Notes under the pieces: generated by a model
Seen by the model: only the letters and a program-made list of their open reading frames with translations
Database searches by the model: none
What the model was told of the DNA's origin: nothing
In this document: piece after piece, positions 36,735 to 46,385 of the stretch
How positions within the stretch are numbered: position 1 is the stretch's first letter
Layout: the number at the start of each line of letters is the position of its first letter
Source of the DNA: an uncultured Bacteroidota bacterium
GTDB lineage: Bacteria; Bacteroidota; Bacteroidia; Chitinophagales; Chitinophagaceae
Direction: 5' to 3'
DNA: 49,553 bases
Assembly: GCA_903854725.1 (NCBI GenBank)
Contig: CAINWZ010000049.1
Coordinates: 1 to 49,553 of the forward strand
Made by a program: the position numbers and the translations under genes

Positions 36735-37812
36735 TTATTTTTTTGTAAAATTTTGCAACATAATTTATAACTAGTTCATTAAAAATAGGCTCCGCTTCAA
36801 ATAAAAATTTTGGCTTTATTGGCAATACATATAAAGGAATATTGTGAAGCTCCTCTGTATATTTGACCAGTCTTACAGCATCTTTTTCGGTAGTTAATAT
36901 TAGTTTGCTTTTTGATTGAATTTGATCTAATTTTTCTTTTATTTCTTGTAAGTTTTCAATAGAGAAAATATGATGATCGTTGTAACTTAATTGATAATAC
37001 GTACTTGTGTTTTCATGTAAATAATTTTTTAAGGGTAAGGGATTTGCTATACCACATACCAATAATACTTCATCCCTTAAAGTCAATACCCATTGATCGG
37101 ATGGATTATAAATATGATAAGGTGTTCCATAAGCAATGGTGGTGAAAAATAAACTCTGGTGTAATTCAGGATTTATTTTTTCTGTTATTTCTTCTTTTTC
37201 TTCTCCACTCAATGTAACAGGACATTTTGTGACAATAATAATATCTGCTCTTTTAGCCGACTTTCTATCATCTCTTAAATCTCCTGTTGGTATAAAAAAA
37301 TCATCGCAATACAAGTTGTCATATTCTGTTAATAAAATATTGAACCCTGCATTTATTTCTCGATGTTGAAAGGCATCATCTAAAATAATGGCTTGCACTT
37401 TTGGTACATCTTGAATTAACTGCGCCATTGCTTCAATGCGTCTTTCTCCCACAGCAACAGATACATTAGGATACTTTAAATGAAACTGCATCGGTTCATC
37501 TCCTATTTCTAATGCGGTAGAAGCTGCATTCGCTAATGCATATCCTTTTGTTTTTCTTTTATACCCCCTACTTAAAGTGGCAATTTTAAATTCATCAGCA
37601 AGTATCGATAGCAAATGTTCTACCATCGGCGACTTCCCAGTGCCTCCCATAGATAAATTACCTACGCAAATAAGGGGAACATTAAATGAAGTTGATTTGA
37701 GATACTGTTTAGCATACATCCAATTCCTTACAAAAACAATCCAACCATAGATAAGCGCAAATGGTAAAAGTAAAACTCTAAAGGATTTTAAAAATACATT
37801 GTTAAAATTCAT
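36724..37812 (-). CDS. lpxK: tetraacyldisaccharide 4'-kinase
   Basis: Phosphorylates the 4' position of the lipid A disaccharide precursor at the inner membrane. The 362-aa protein has an N-terminal membrane-associated helix (about 10-30), the Walker A GNLSMGGTGKSP at 51-62, RGYKRKTKGY, and the DDAFQHREI and PTGDLRDD segments typical of LpxK. Its presence shows the organism makes lipid A. It overlaps the fthC-type gene by 11 bp upstream and rnr by 11 bp downstream, so it is embedded in the operon. Confidence 0.94.
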   Translation of the reverse strand: MNFNNVFLKSFRVLLLPFALIYGWIVFVRNWMYAKQYLKSTSFNVPLICVGNLSMGGTGKSPMVEHLLSILADEFKIATLSRGYKRKTKGYALANAASTALEIGDEPMQFHLKYPNVSVAVGERRIEAMAQLIQDVPKVQAIILDDAFQHREINAGFNILLTEYDNLYCDDFFIPTGDLRDDRKSAKRADIIIVTKCPVTLSGEEKEEITEKINPELHQSLFFTTIAYGTPYHIYNPSDQWVLTLRDEVLLVCGIANPLPLKNYLHENTSTYYQLSYNDHHIFSIENLQEIKEKLDQIQSKSKLILTTEKDAVRLVKYTEELHNIPLYVLPIKPKFLFEAEPIFNELVINYVAKFYKKINGN

Positions 37813-38365
37813 AACTATTCCAAGGCGTAATACAATGAGTCAAAGGTACGTCAAATTCATGGGTATCTTGGATATTTGAAATTGGCTCGAAATAGGAAAC
37901 CCCTATTCTAGGCCTATTTAAAGGGTAGTTTTCAAAGTATTTGTCATAAAAACCTTTCCCAAAACCAATACGATGACCTCTATTGTCAAAACCAATTAAG
38001 GGCACAATGACTGCATCAATTGAAATGGGTACAACCTTATGTGTAGCAACAGGCTCAGCAATACCCCATGTATTGTAAACAATTGTTTCTGTTTCCTCAT
38101 AAAATTGCATGGAATGTGTGGAGGCATCCACCACTGGATAGACTATACGAATGCCAGGAACCATTGTTTTTAAATACTTTGCAAAAAGTAAACTATTGGG
38201 CTCATTGTGATGCTCTAAAGGATAAAAATTGGCCACACAAGTAACATTCGACCAATTTAGTTTTTGAAATTGTATGAGAAGTAAATCGTCCCACTTAAGA
38301 CAATCTGCTGACGTTAGATTTTTTCTTTTTGCTAACAATAAATTTCTAGCCTCCGACTTTAACAT
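37802..38365 (-). CDS. 5-formyltetrahydrofolate cyclo-ligase
   Basis: Converts 5-formyl-THF to 5,10-methenyl-THF with ATP. The 187-aa protein has the N-terminal basic helix with RNLLLAKRKNL, the EHHNEPNSL substrate segment, VIVPLIGFDNRGHR and the ATP-binding GFGKGFYDKY at 134-143. Length is typical. It overlaps lpxK by 11 bp and starts 14 bp after rsmD. Together with folP and folB it shows an active folate metabolism. Confidence 0.93.
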   Translation of the reverse strand: MLKSEARNLLLAKRKNLTSADCLKWDDLLLIQFQKLNWSNVTCVANFYPLEHHNEPNSLLFAKYLKTMVPGIRIVYPVVDASTHSMQFYEETETIVYNTWGIAEPVATHKVVPISIDAVIVPLIGFDNRGHRIGFGKGFYDKYFENYPLNRPRIGVSYFEPISNIQDTHEFDVPLTHCITPWNSYEF

Positions 38366-38379
38366 AAATTCAATTTTAA

Positions 38380-38913
38380 CTATTCGAAAAAACTAAATAC
38401 AGTTGCTCCATAATTTCGCTGAAAGCTAAAGCCTGCAAAATTTTCATAATTATTGCGAGGTGTATGCTCTAATATAAAATAGCCTTCTGGGGAAATTAAT
38501 TTTCGTTCTACAATGATTCTAGGTAAATCATCAATGGTGGTTAAAGCATAAGGAGGTCCAGCAAAAATAATATCAAATTGTTGTGTACAGGAAGCTAAAT
38601 ATTGAAAGACGTCCATGCGAATGGTTTGTGCGTTTTCAATTTTTAATAGGTCAATATTTTTCTTAATAAAATCTAGCATTTGATTGTCTTTTTCTACAAT
38701 CGTTAATGCGCTCGCTCCTCTTGAGGCTAATTCATAACTGATACAACCAGTGCCTCCAAATAAATCTAGTGTATTGGCTTCATCCAAACTGATCCTGCTT
38801 TGTAAAATATTAAACAATCCTTCTTTAGCAACATCAGTTGTGGGCCTTGTATGGGGCATATTACTAGGAGGATTAATTCTTCTTCCTCCATATTTACCAG
38901 CTATGATTCTCAT
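38380..38913 (-). CDS. rsmD: 16S rRNA (guanine(966)-N(2))-methyltransferase RsmD
   Basis: SAM-dependent methyltransferase of 177 aa that in other bacteria methylates G966 of 16S rRNA. It has the family opening MRIIAGKYGGRRI, TRPTTDVAKEGLFN, the SAM motif DLFGGTG at 50-56, and the VEKD acidic loop. The catalytic motif IV reads GPPY at 119-122 instead of the usual DPPY/NPPY; the codon is GGA, two changes from either Asp codon, so a simple sequencing error is unlikely. The start overlaps the DUF3822 stop (TAATG), as in many Bacteroidota. Confidence 0.9.
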   Translation of the reverse strand: MRIIAGKYGGRRINPPSNMPHTRPTTDVAKEGLFNILQSRISLDEANTLDLFGGTGCISYELASRGASALTIVEKDNQMLDFIKKNIDLLKIENAQTIRMDVFQYLASCTQQFDIIFAGPPYALTTIDDLPRIIVERKLISPEGYFILEHTPRNNYENFAGFSFQRNYGATVFSFFE

Positions 38914-39731
38914 TAAAAAATAAAATAAGATGAATAAGAATTAGGCAGTCCAAATTTATTCAACTCTACGCACATGCTTTTGGGCTCTAATGCAACCAAT
39001 TGAGCTGCTGCAAAATAAGGAGACACTTTTTGAATAAAAGCATGCTTCTCTTGAATATAGCCCCATACTTTTAAAGTAATAGTATTGGTATCCACCCCTG
39101 CGTTAATACAACTATTCAGCAAAGTGTATATGTTTTGATCTTCTTGCGTTAAAGGGAAATAGTTTAAAAGTTTGGTTTGGCCATTTTCTATAATATACAA
39201 CATGAAATAATCTTCAAATAAACGAACTTGTACTTCATTCTCATGTACATTTTGTAAAAAGAAGCTTGCATAGTGTTGCCATTTACCAGAAGGAAAAAAT
39301 CTTGTCAACAAAGAACTTACTTTATCAGATACTCCATACACTAAAAAATGTTTTTCGCCAATAGAAGTAGTATAAATTTCCTCCTCCGATACATTACCAT
39401 GAATTAACTGCAATTCACTTGCAGCTAATAAAAGATCATCGTTGTTATTTTTTTGCTTAAGTATTAATCTAGCACTATTGTTTACAAAATAAATATTTTT
39501 ATAATAATTTTGAATGAGTGTAGAATTATTTTGTAAATAAGCAAACAATGGATTCCATTCAGCCTGCTCATCGGTTTGTTCAAAATGCTCTATGGCGATG
39601 TATTCGTTTTTTAGTAAGTGTTTTACTATAAAAACAACACTCTTCTTATTTACTATCACATATAAGTTTTCCACCTTACTATTAGCAGTGCTTTCTAGTT
39701 TTCCATAAATACCTATTTTCTTCTGTGCCAT
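38913..39731 (-). CDS. DUF3822 family protein
   Basis: A 272-aa protein of unknown function that accompanies rsmD in many Bacteroidota. The start chosen is the ATG at 39731 (MAQKKIGIYGKLES); the open frame continues 31 codons upstream to 39824 but would overlap the divergent MATE gene and its promoter. The sequence alternates beta strands and helices over two similar halves (NLYVIVNKKSVVFIVKH; VQVRLFEDYFMLYIIENG), with a serine/alanine-rich middle, a pattern compatible with an actin/hexokinase-like ATPase fold, as suggested for this family. No catalytic motif is obvious. First gene of the five-gene operon ending in rnr. Confidence 0.8.
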   Translation of the reverse strand: MAQKKIGIYGKLESTANSKVENLYVIVNKKSVVFIVKHLLKNEYIAIEHFEQTDEQAEWNPLFAYLQNNSTLIQNYYKNIYFVNNSARLILKQKNNNDDLLLAASELQLIHGNVSEEEIYTTSIGEKHFLVYGVSDKVSSLLTRFFPSGKWQHYASFFLQNVHENEVQVRLFEDYFMLYIIENGQTKLLNYFPLTQEDQNIYTLLNSCINAGVDTNTITLKVWGYIQEKHAFIQKVSPYFAAAQLVALEPKSMCVELNKFGLPNSYSSYFIF

Positions 39732-39790
39732 AGTGTTAAATCTTATGCAATGATATAAAAAAAGAGGCAGTTCTTTGCAGAAACTAATTG

Positions 39791-39798
39791 TAGATTTG
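39791..39798 (+). promoter_or_regulatory. candidate -7 box of the MATE gene (TAGATTTG)
   Basis: TAGATTTGC ends 7 nt before the MATE ATG at 39806, so a transcript from it would be nearly leaderless. The TTTG upstream (39774-39777) is too close (13 nt) to be a regular -33 element. Confidence 0.42.
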
Positions 39799-39805
39799 CA
39801 AATAT

Positions 39806-41164
39806 ATGAGCACAAGTCAAGCAACCCCTTCTTTACAAGTTACTATTAGCAGTAAGCAAATTCTGGCTATTTCCTTGCCCATTGCTTTAGCGATAATGGT
39901 TCCGCAAGTTAATTTCGTAATTAATAATATTTTCTTAGGGGCATTAAGTACCGAAGCTTTAGCCATTGGAGGCATTACAGGGGTCTTCTATTTAATTTTC
40001 GGGGTCATGGGCCAAGGGTTAAATAATGGCTTACAAGCACTCATATCTCGTAGAGCAGGCGAAAACAGAATAGATGAAATTGGCATTTTATTTTCACAAG
40101 GAGTTATTATCTCCTTGTTTTTATCAGTAGTTGGAATATTATTTACCTATTTTATTGCCCCCACTATTTTTCATAGCTTATTACACGATGCCCAAAGAGC
40201 CAATACAGTCATTGAATTTTTGAAAATTAGAATTTGGGGTATTCCCTTTCTATTTATCTATCAAATGCGGAATGCCTTACTGGTGGGCACCAATCAAAGT
40301 AAATTTTTAATTATTGGCACGGCCACTGAAGCCCTATTCAATATATTTTTTGATTATAGTTTAATATTTGGTCATTTTGGTTTTGCAGCGATGGGATTAA
40401 ACGGCGCTGCTTATGCCTCTATCATTTCAGAAGTAATGGGTTTGTTGGTGATATACTTAGTAATCCATTACCAAAAAATTGGTGCTCGTTTTGAACTCTT
40501 TAAAAGCTTTTCCGTTAAATGGGATTATATTAAATTAATCTTGGTTCAATCCTCTCCTATTATGATGCAGTATATGATTAGCATTATTAGCTGGGAGTTC
40601 TTTTATATTTTAATAGAACATCGTGGAGAACAAGCCTTAGCGGTATCTAATGCCATGCGAAATATTTTCGGATTTTTTGGAAGCTTTACCTGGGCCTTTG
40701 CAGCTACGTCGAATACCATGGTGAGTAATATTATTGGGCAAAATATGCAGGATAAAGTAATCCCCTTAATTAATAAAATAGTTAAATGGAGTGTGGGCTT
40801 TGCCTTATTAATTTGTATATTATTAAATGTATTTGCACACCCTTTTTTATCTATCTACGGACAAGGGGAAGGATTTATGCAAGAAGGCATTCCTGTATTA
40901 AGAGTGGTTTCCATTGCCTTATTAATTATGTCTATTGCTACTATTTGGTTAAATGCCGTAACAGGTACTGGTCAATCTAAAATTAATTTAGCCATTGAAT
41001 TTGTAGCCATCATCATTTATGTTATTTATGCTTACTTAACCATTGAATATTTTCAATTACCTATTACTATTGGATGGATGTGTGAAATTATTTATTGGCT
41101 AACACTATTAATTCCTTCTTACCTCTATATTAGATCGAATCGCTGGAAGGATAAGAAAATTTAA
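39806..41164 (+). CDS. MATE family efflux transporter
   Basis: Twelve-helix inner-membrane antiporter of 452 aa for cationic drugs or metabolites. The two six-helix bundles are visible: residues about 15-215 (ISLPIALAIMVPQVNFVINN, GGITGVFYLIFGVMGQGLNNGLQ in the second helix, SRRAGENR loop) and 245-450 (SSPIMMQYMISIISWEFFYIL, AISNAMRN-type segment, TNTMVSNIIGQN). The ion coupled (Na+ or H+) and the substrate cannot be told. It faces folB across 16 bp and is divergent from the DUF3822 operon. Confidence 0.9.
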   Translation: MSTSQATPSLQVTISSKQILAISLPIALAIMVPQVNFVINNIFLGALSTEALAIGGITGVFYLIFGVMGQGLNNGLQALISRRAGENRIDEIGILFSQGVIISLFLSVVGILFTYFIAPTIFHSLLHDAQRANTVIEFLKIRIWGIPFLFIYQMRNALLVGTNQSKFLIIGTATEALFNIFFDYSLIFGHFGFAAMGLNGAAYASIISEVMGLLVIYLVIHYQKIGARFELFKSFSVKWDYIKLILVQSSPIMMQYMISIISWEFFYILIEHRGEQALAVSNAMRNIFGFFGSFTWAFAATSNTMVSNIIGQNMQDKVIPLINKIVKWSVGFALLICILLNVFAHPFLSIYGQGEGFMQEGIPVLRVVSIALLIMSIATIWLNAVTGTGQSKINLAIEFVAIIIYVIYAYLTIEYFQLPITIGWMCEIIYWLTLLIPSYLYIRSNRWKDKKI

Positions 41165-41180
41165 AACAAGTATTGTTTAA

Positions 41181-41552
41181 TTAACCTCTACTTTTCTCAA
41201 TTGAAACGGAAGCCGTTCCTTCAAATTGAGAAATGGGCAAATGCCCTTTTGTAATTTTTACCATTACCTTTTCTGCAAGGGGTTGTTCGGATAATATATC
41301 TTCAGCCATATTACCTACCAAAGTCTCTAGTAAAGGGGTTGGAATTTCCATCCATTTTTTTACTAGCGCATACACTTGAACATAATCAATGGTTTGATCT
41401 AGATGATTTATGACCGATTGTTTTGGAATAAAATCAATTGTAATATCTACGATATAGGTATTGCCTAATTTCTTTTCTTCGGCATACAAACCATGATAGC
41501 CAAAAAAAACAAGCTTATCTAAACTAATGCGCATTAAATGATTGGTTGACAT
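41181..41552 (-). CDS. folB: dihydroneopterin aldolase
   Basis: Cleaves 7,8-dihydroneopterin to 6-hydroxymethyl-7,8-dihydropterin, the step before the FolK/FolP reactions. The 123-aa protein has the signature FFGYHGLYAEEKKLGN, VDITIDF, a TIDYVQVYALV segment and ETLVGNMAEDIL, which carry the pterin-binding Glu and Tyr; the C-terminal VKITKGHLPI holds the catalytic Lys. It follows trxB by 19 bp on the same strand, so both are probably one transcript. Confidence 0.93.
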   Translation of the reverse strand: MSTNHLMRISLDKLVFFGYHGLYAEEKKLGNTYIVDITIDFIPKQSVINHLDQTIDYVQVYALVKKWMEIPTPLLETLVGNMAEDILSEQPLAEKVMVKITKGHLPISQFEGTASVSIEKSRG

Positions 41553-41571
41553 TAGTTATCTGTTAAAGTGA

Positions 41572-42507
41572 TTAATGTCCTTTTGATGTTAAGTAACGTT
41601 CTGCATCTAGTGCAGCCATACAACCACTGCCTGCTGCCGTTACTGCTTGACGATAATTTTTATCTTGTACGTCACCTGAAGCAAAAACACCAGGTACATT
41701 TGTTTTTGTGGTGCCAGGTTCAGTAAGAATATATCCAGTTTCATCCATCGTAATAAAGTCTTTAAAAATTCCACTATTAGGTTCATGTCCTATAGCTACA
41801 AAAAAGGCACACACTGGAATTTCCTGCTTTGTTTTTGTTTGGGTATTCAATACTCTAACCCCTTCCACTTTTTTGTCTCCTAAAATCTCATCGGTCTCGG
41901 TATTAAAGTACACTTTAATATTGGGTGTATTCAACACTCTATCTTGCATCACTTTACTTGCACGCATAGCTTCTTTACGAACAAACATGTGCACGGTCGT
42001 ACACATCTTAGATAAATAATGTGCTTCTTCTGCGGCAGTATCACCAGCACCTACAATGGCAACTTCTTTTCCTTTGAAAAAGAATCCATCACAAACAGCA
42101 CAAGCACTTACTCCAAAACCATTCAATCTTTCCTCACTTGGAATACCTAACCACTTTGCACTCGCTCCTGTGGAAATAATAACGGCGTCCGCTTCAATTA
42201 TTTTTTCATCATCAATCCAAACTTTTTTCACTTCTCCGCTAAAATCTACTTTGGTAGCTAAGCCATATCTAATATCAGCACCCATACGAGCAGCTTGCTT
42301 TTCAAAATTCACCATCATATCTGGGCCTTGAATACCCTCTGGGAAACCAGGATAGTTTTCTACTTCGGTAGTAATGGTTAATTGACCTCCTGGTTGAATA
42401 CCTTGGTATAATAAAGGTTTCATATTGGCACGCGCTGCATAAATAGCAGCAGTGTATCCTGCAGGTCCTGAACCTATAATTAAAATGCTAACTTTTTCTG
42501 TTTCCAT
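41572..42507 (-). CDS. trxB: thioredoxin-disulfide reductase
   Basis: NADPH-dependent flavoenzyme that reduces thioredoxin. The 311-aa protein has the FAD motif GSGPAG at 12-17, the redox-active pair CAVC at 136-139, the NADPH motif GAGDTA and the closing GVFASGDVQD. Length matches the low-Mr bacterial type. First gene of the trxB-folB pair. The sigma factor lies upstream on the same strand but is separated by a terminator. Confidence 0.95.
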   Translation of the reverse strand: METEKVSILIIGSGPAGYTAAIYAARANMKPLLYQGIQPGGQLTITTEVENYPGFPEGIQGPDMMVNFEKQAARMGADIRYGLATKVDFSGEVKKVWIDDEKIIEADAVIISTGASAKWLGIPSEERLNGFGVSACAVCDGFFFKGKEVAIVGAGDTAAEEAHYLSKMCTTVHMFVRKEAMRASKVMQDRVLNTPNIKVYFNTETDEILGDKKVEGVRVLNTQTKTKQEIPVCAFFVAIGHEPNSGIFKDFITMDETGYILTEPGTTKTNVPGVFASGDVQDKNYRQAVTAAGSGCMAALDAERYLTSKGH

Positions 42508-42541
42508 AACTTCTATATTTTTCTAACTCAAAATCTTACTT

Positions 42542-42580
42542 AAAAAAAAGCCCCGTCAAATCCTCAGATTGAAGGGGCTT
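42542..42580 (-). terminator. intrinsic terminator of the primary sigma factor gene
   Basis: On the minus strand AAGCCCC pairs with GGGGCTT, with inner pairs TCAA/TTGA, followed by eight T's. It lies 18 bp after the sigma factor stop codon and 35 bp before trxB. Confidence 0.9.
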
Positions 42581-42597
42581 AATAATGTCTTATACTA

Positions 42598-43455
42598 CTA
42601 GCCCAAATAAGCCTTTAGTGCATTGCTATATCTTGCTTTCTGTAAACGTTTAATAGCACGCTCTTTAATTTGTCTTATTCTTTCCTTCGTTAAATCGTAT
42701 TTAATACCAATTTGCTCAATAGTTACGCCGTTCTCTCCATCTAAACCAAAATACGCATTAACTATCTCTGCCTCTCTAGGACTCAATGACTTAAGTACGC
42801 GACGAATTTCTTCTCTTAAAGAATCTTTCATCACATCTTCATCTGTTTCATCTCCCCCTTTTAATAAATCCCCCATCGCCACATCTTCAGCTTCATGCAC
42901 CGGTGCATCCAATGAAGTATGACGGGTATTAGATTGGAAAATGTTATTAATTTCAGTCTCAGACATTTCCAAGATACCTGCTAATTCCTCAGTGGAAGGC
43001 TCACGCTCATGTTCTTGCTCAAAAGCCATATAGGCTTTATTGGCTTTATTATAAGTACCAATCTTGTTTTGTGGTAAACGTACCAAACGACCTTGCTCCG
43101 CTAAAGCTTGCAAAATAGATTGACGTATCCACCAAACAGCATAAGAAATAAATTTAAAACCCTTTGTTTCATCGAAACGTTGTGCAGCCTTGATTAAACC
43201 AAGATTACCTTCGTTAATTAAATCAGACAATGACAAACCTTGGTGTTGGTATTGTTTTGCAACAGAAACCACGAAACGCAAGTTGGCTTGAACCAATTTG
43301 TCTAAAGCACGTTGATCACCCATTTTAATGCGTTGCGCTAATGTAGTTTCCTCTTCAGGATTGATCATTGAAATCTTAGAAATCTCTTGTAAGTACTTTT
43401 CAACCGCTTGAGAATCTCTATTCGTAATCTGTGTAGCAATTTTAAGCTGCCTCAT
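42598..43455 (-). CDS. primary (housekeeping) sigma factor, SigA/RpoD type
   Basis: Sigma-70 factor of 285 aa. It lacks region 1.1 and the long non-conserved region, as is normal for Bacteroidota primary sigma factors. Region 1.2 is AVEKYLQEISKI, region 2 spans the AQRIKMGDQRALDKLV segment, with 2.3-2.4 in NEGNLGLIKAAQRFDETKG and FKFISYAVWWIRQSI; region 3 contains LPQNKIG; region 4.2 has IEQIGIKYDLTKERIRQIKERAIKRL for -33 recognition. Regions 2.4 and 4.2 are the expected readers of TAnnTTTG/TTTG promoters seen here. It has its own consensus promoter and terminator. Confidence 0.95.
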   Translation of the reverse strand: MRQLKIATQITNRDSQAVEKYLQEISKISMINPEEETTLAQRIKMGDQRALDKLVQANLRFVVSVAKQYQHQGLSLSDLINEGNLGLIKAAQRFDETKGFKFISYAVWWIRQSILQALAEQGRLVRLPQNKIGTYNKANKAYMAFEQEHEREPSTEELAGILEMSETEINNIFQSNTRHTSLDAPVHEAEDVAMGDLLKGGDETDEDVMKDSLREEIRRVLKSLSPREAEIVNAYFGLDGENGVTIEQIGIKYDLTKERIRQIKERAIKRLQKARYSNALKAYLG

Positions 43456-43550
43456 GCAAAGAATTTATTTAAATGTATAACGTTGAAATGTCTAAAAAAG
43501 TTGTGCCCAACAAAAGTTAATATACCGAAAAATTAACGAATGTCAGTCGG

Positions 43551-43582
43551 CAAAGGTACGATTTTGAGATTAATTAAGCAAA
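43551..43582 (-). promoter_or_regulatory. full consensus promoter of the primary sigma factor gene
   Basis: On the minus strand a -33 TTTG (43579-43582) is followed after exactly 20 nt by the -7 TACCTTTG (43551-43558). This is the Bacteroidota housekeeping consensus. The start of transcription would be near 43546, giving a leader of about 90 nt before the sigma gene. Confidence 0.75.
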
Positions 43583-43671
43583 TATTGATTACAAAGCATT
43601 TATGCACATTTTTTTGGCTAAATAGTGCCCTATTTAATCAAAATTTATGAGGATTATCACCCCCCGAGATT

Positions 43672-43679
43672 TATCTTCG
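43672..43679 (+). promoter_or_regulatory. candidate -7 box of the threonine aldolase gene (TATCTTCG)
   Basis: TATCTTCGC ends 4 nt before the ATG at 43684. Use of this box would give a leaderless mRNA. No -33 element is visible. Confidence 0.4.
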
Positions 43680-43683
43680 CAGC

Positions 43684-44697
43684 ATGATAGATTTTAGATC
43701 CGATACCGTAACCCTTCCAACCCCTGCCATGCTCTCTTTTATGCAGTCGGCCCCTGTTGGAGATGATGTATTTGGGGAAGATCCTAGTATCAATGCCCTA
43801 GAAGCTAAAACCGCTAGTTTATTTGGGATGGAAGCAGGCCTATTTTGCCCGAGTGGCACTATGACCAATCAGTTGGCTATCAAAACCCATACACAAGCAG
43901 GCGACGAGGTCATTTGTGAGGAATTGTCGCATATATATCAATATGAAGGTGGAGGAATTGCGTCCAATTCGGGTTGTTCGGTTAAATTGTTACAAGGAAA
44001 CCGAGGTCGAATTACTGCTGCACAGGTTTTAGCAGCCATCAACCCAGAAGATGTTCACAAACCTATTTCCAAATTAGTAAGCTTAGAAAATACTTGCAAC
44101 CGAGGCGGTGGCGCATGTTATGATTTCAAAGAAATAGAAGCTATTCAAAAAGTTGCCAAGTCAAATGGTTTAGGCTTGCATTTAGATGGAGCTAGAATAT
44201 TTAATGCCATCGTTCATAAAAAGGAAGATCCTACACAATATGGAAAAGTATTTGATTCCATTTCCATTTGTTTAAGCAAAGGATTAGGGGCACCTGTAGG
44301 AAGCGTATTGATAGGAAATGCTCCTTTTATTAAAAAAGCAAGACGTTGGCGTAAAGTATTTGGTGGTGGTATGCGTCAAGCAGGTTCTTTAGCAGCCGCT
44401 GGTATTTTTGCATTAGATCATCATGTAGAAAGATTAAAAGAAGACCACACTAAAGCTTTACTTATAAAAGAGGCTTTGGTCAAAAAAGATTTTGTAAAGG
44501 AAATATTTGAAGTAGAAACGAATATTGTGATAGCGCATATCGAAGGAAAATACAACGCAACACAATTAGCGAAAACATTAAAAGAGAAAAACATTTTAGT
44601 CATTGCCATGACGCCTACCCTGTTGCGTTTTGTCTTGCATTTAGATATTAGTGATGCAATGCTGTCAACCACATTAGAAACAATTGAGAAATTATAA
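43684..44697 (+). CDS. ltaE: low-specificity L-threonine aldolase
   Basis: PLP enzyme cleaving threonine or allo-threonine to glycine and acetaldehyde. The 337-aa protein has the family start [25 protein letters not shown], the PLP region [18 protein letters not shown] and the Schiff-base lysine K199 in [12 protein letters not shown], then [15 protein letters not shown]. All active-site residues are present. It runs toward pgi, 26 bp away on the same strand. Stereospecificity cannot be read. Confidence 0.92.
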   Translation: MIDFRSDTVTLPTPAMLSFMQSAPVGDDVFGEDPSINALEAKTASLFGMEAGLFCPSGTMTNQLAIKTHTQAGDEVICEELSHIYQYEGGGIASNSGCSVKLLQGNRGRITAAQVLAAINPEDVHKPISKLVSLENTCNRGGGACYDFKEIEAIQKVAKSNGLGLHLDGARIFNAIVHKKEDPTQYGKVFDSISICLSKGLGAPVGSVLIGNAPFIKKARRWRKVFGGGMRQAGSLAAAGIFALDHHVERLKEDHTKALLIKEALVKKDFVKEIFEVETNIVIAHIEGKYNATQLAKTLKEKNILVIAMTPTLLRFVLHLDISDAMLSTTLETIEKL

Positions 44698-44723
44698 AAA
44701 GAATAGTGAAATAAATAAGAATT

Positions 44724-46385
44724 ATGTTAGAAAGAATTAACCCGACATCGACGCAGGCTTGGTTTGTATTAAAAAAGCATTTTGAAGAAGAAATGAACCG
44801 CAAGCAAATGAAAGATTTATTTGTTGCGGATCCAACAAGATTTGAACAATATTCTATAGCAACTCCTGATGTACTATTTGATTATTCAAAAAATATCATC
44901 ACTGAAAAAACAGTGCAATTATTATTGCAATTAGCAAAAGAATGTGGATTAGAAAAAGCTATTTCCGCACAATTTGATGGAAAAGCCATTAACGAAACAG
45001 AAAACAGAGCTGTTCTGCATACTGCCCTTCGCGATTTTAGCGGCACACCTGTTTTAATAGACGGGATAAATATTATTCCTGAAATTGCACGCGTTCAAAA
45101 TCAAATGAAAGCTTTTTGCAACGCCATTCATAATGGAGAGCATAAAGGTTATACGGGCAAGAAAATTAAAACCATTGTAAATATTGGTATTGGTGGTAGC
45201 GACCTTGGCCCCGTCATGGTTACAGAAGCCTTAAAGCCTTATTGGGTGGATGGCATACAAGTTTATTTTGTAAGTAATGTTGACGGTACTCATATTGCTG
45301 AAACTTTGAAAAAAGTAAATGCCGAAGAAACTTTATTCTTAATTGCTTCAAAAACATTTACGACACAAGAAACCATGACCAATGCCCATACGGCAAGAAC
45401 TTGGTTTGTTGAAAAAGCGGTGGACGAAAAACATGTAGCCACCCATTTTGTGGCATTGAGTACCAATGAAAAAGCAGTAAATGCTTTTGGAATTAGCAGT
45501 AAAAATATGTTTGAGTTTTGGGATTGGGTGGGTGGAAGATATTCCTTATGGAGTGCCATAGGTTTATCCATTGCATTAACCATTGGCTATGAAAATTTCG
45601 AAGCCCTATTAAAAGGTGCACATGAGGCCGACCATCATTTCAAAACAGAAAAATTCGAAAAAAATATTCCAGTGGTGATGGCTTTATTAGGAATTTGGTA
45701 TACCAATTTCTTTGGCGCACAATCTGAAGCTATTTTACCTTACGACCAATACATGCACCGATTTGCGGCCTATTTCCAACAAGGCAATATGGAAAGCAAT
45801 GGTAAGTATATAGATCGCAATGGAACTGCCGTAAATTATAGCACAGGCCCTGTGATTTGGGGAGAACCAGGCACCAATGGACAACATGCTTTTTATCAAT
45901 TAATACATCAAGGTACTTTAGTAATTCCATGTGACTTTATTGCGCCTGCAATAAGCCACAATCCTATTGGAGATCATCATGATAAATTATTGAGTAATTA
46001 TTTTGCACAAACAGAAGCTTTGTTAAATGGAAAGAATACCGCAGAAGTTGTAGCTGAATTAAAAGAAAGTAAAAAAACAGAAAAAGAAATTGAATTTTTA
46101 ACGCCTTTCAAAGTATTTGCAGGCAATAAACCCACGAATTCTTTTTTAGTTAAAAAAATTACCCCTGCTACTTTAGGCTTTTTAATAGCCTTATACGAAC
46201 ATAAAATTTTTACACAAGGTGTTATTTGGAATATATTTAGTTATGATCAATGGGGTGTTGAACTTGGAAAACAATTGGCTAATAAAATTTTACCTGAATT
46301 AGCCGATAATACTCCTATTACTGGACACGATAGTTCAACCAATGGATTAATGAACCAATACAAAAATTGGAAAAAACAAGCTTAA
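44724..46385 (+). CDS. pgi: glucose-6-phosphate isomerase
   Basis: Interconverts glucose 6-phosphate and fructose 6-phosphate. The 553-aa protein is of the long E. coli-like type: N-terminal helices, [16 protein letters not shown], the [13 protein letters not shown] phosphate loop, [16 protein letters not shown], the catalytic Glu in [20 protein letters not shown] and the C-terminal catalytic Lys region. Length and motifs are normal. Its stop overlaps the GNAT start (TAATG), so the two are coupled. Confidence 0.96.
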   Translation: MLERINPTSTQAWFVLKKHFEEEMNRKQMKDLFVADPTRFEQYSIATPDVLFDYSKNIITEKTVQLLLQLAKECGLEKAISAQFDGKAINETENRAVLHTALRDFSGTPVLIDGINIIPEIARVQNQMKAFCNAIHNGEHKGYTGKKIKTIVNIGIGGSDLGPVMVTEALKPYWVDGIQVYFVSNVDGTHIAETLKKVNAEETLFLIASKTFTTQETMTNAHTARTWFVEKAVDEKHVATHFVALSTNEKAVNAFGISSKNMFEFWDWVGGRYSLWSAIGLSIALTIGYENFEALLKGAHEADHHFKTEKFEKNIPVVMALLGIWYTNFFGAQSEAILPYDQYMHRFAAYFQQGNMESNGKYIDRNGTAVNYSTGPVIWGEPGTNGQHAFYQLIHQGTLVIPCDFIAPAISHNPIGDHHDKLLSNYFAQTEALLNGKNTAEVVAELKESKKTEKEIEFLTPFKVFAGNKPTNSFLVKKITPATLGFLIALYEHKIFTQGVIWNIFSYDQWGVELGKQLANKILPELADNTPITGHDSSTNGLMNQYKNWKKQA

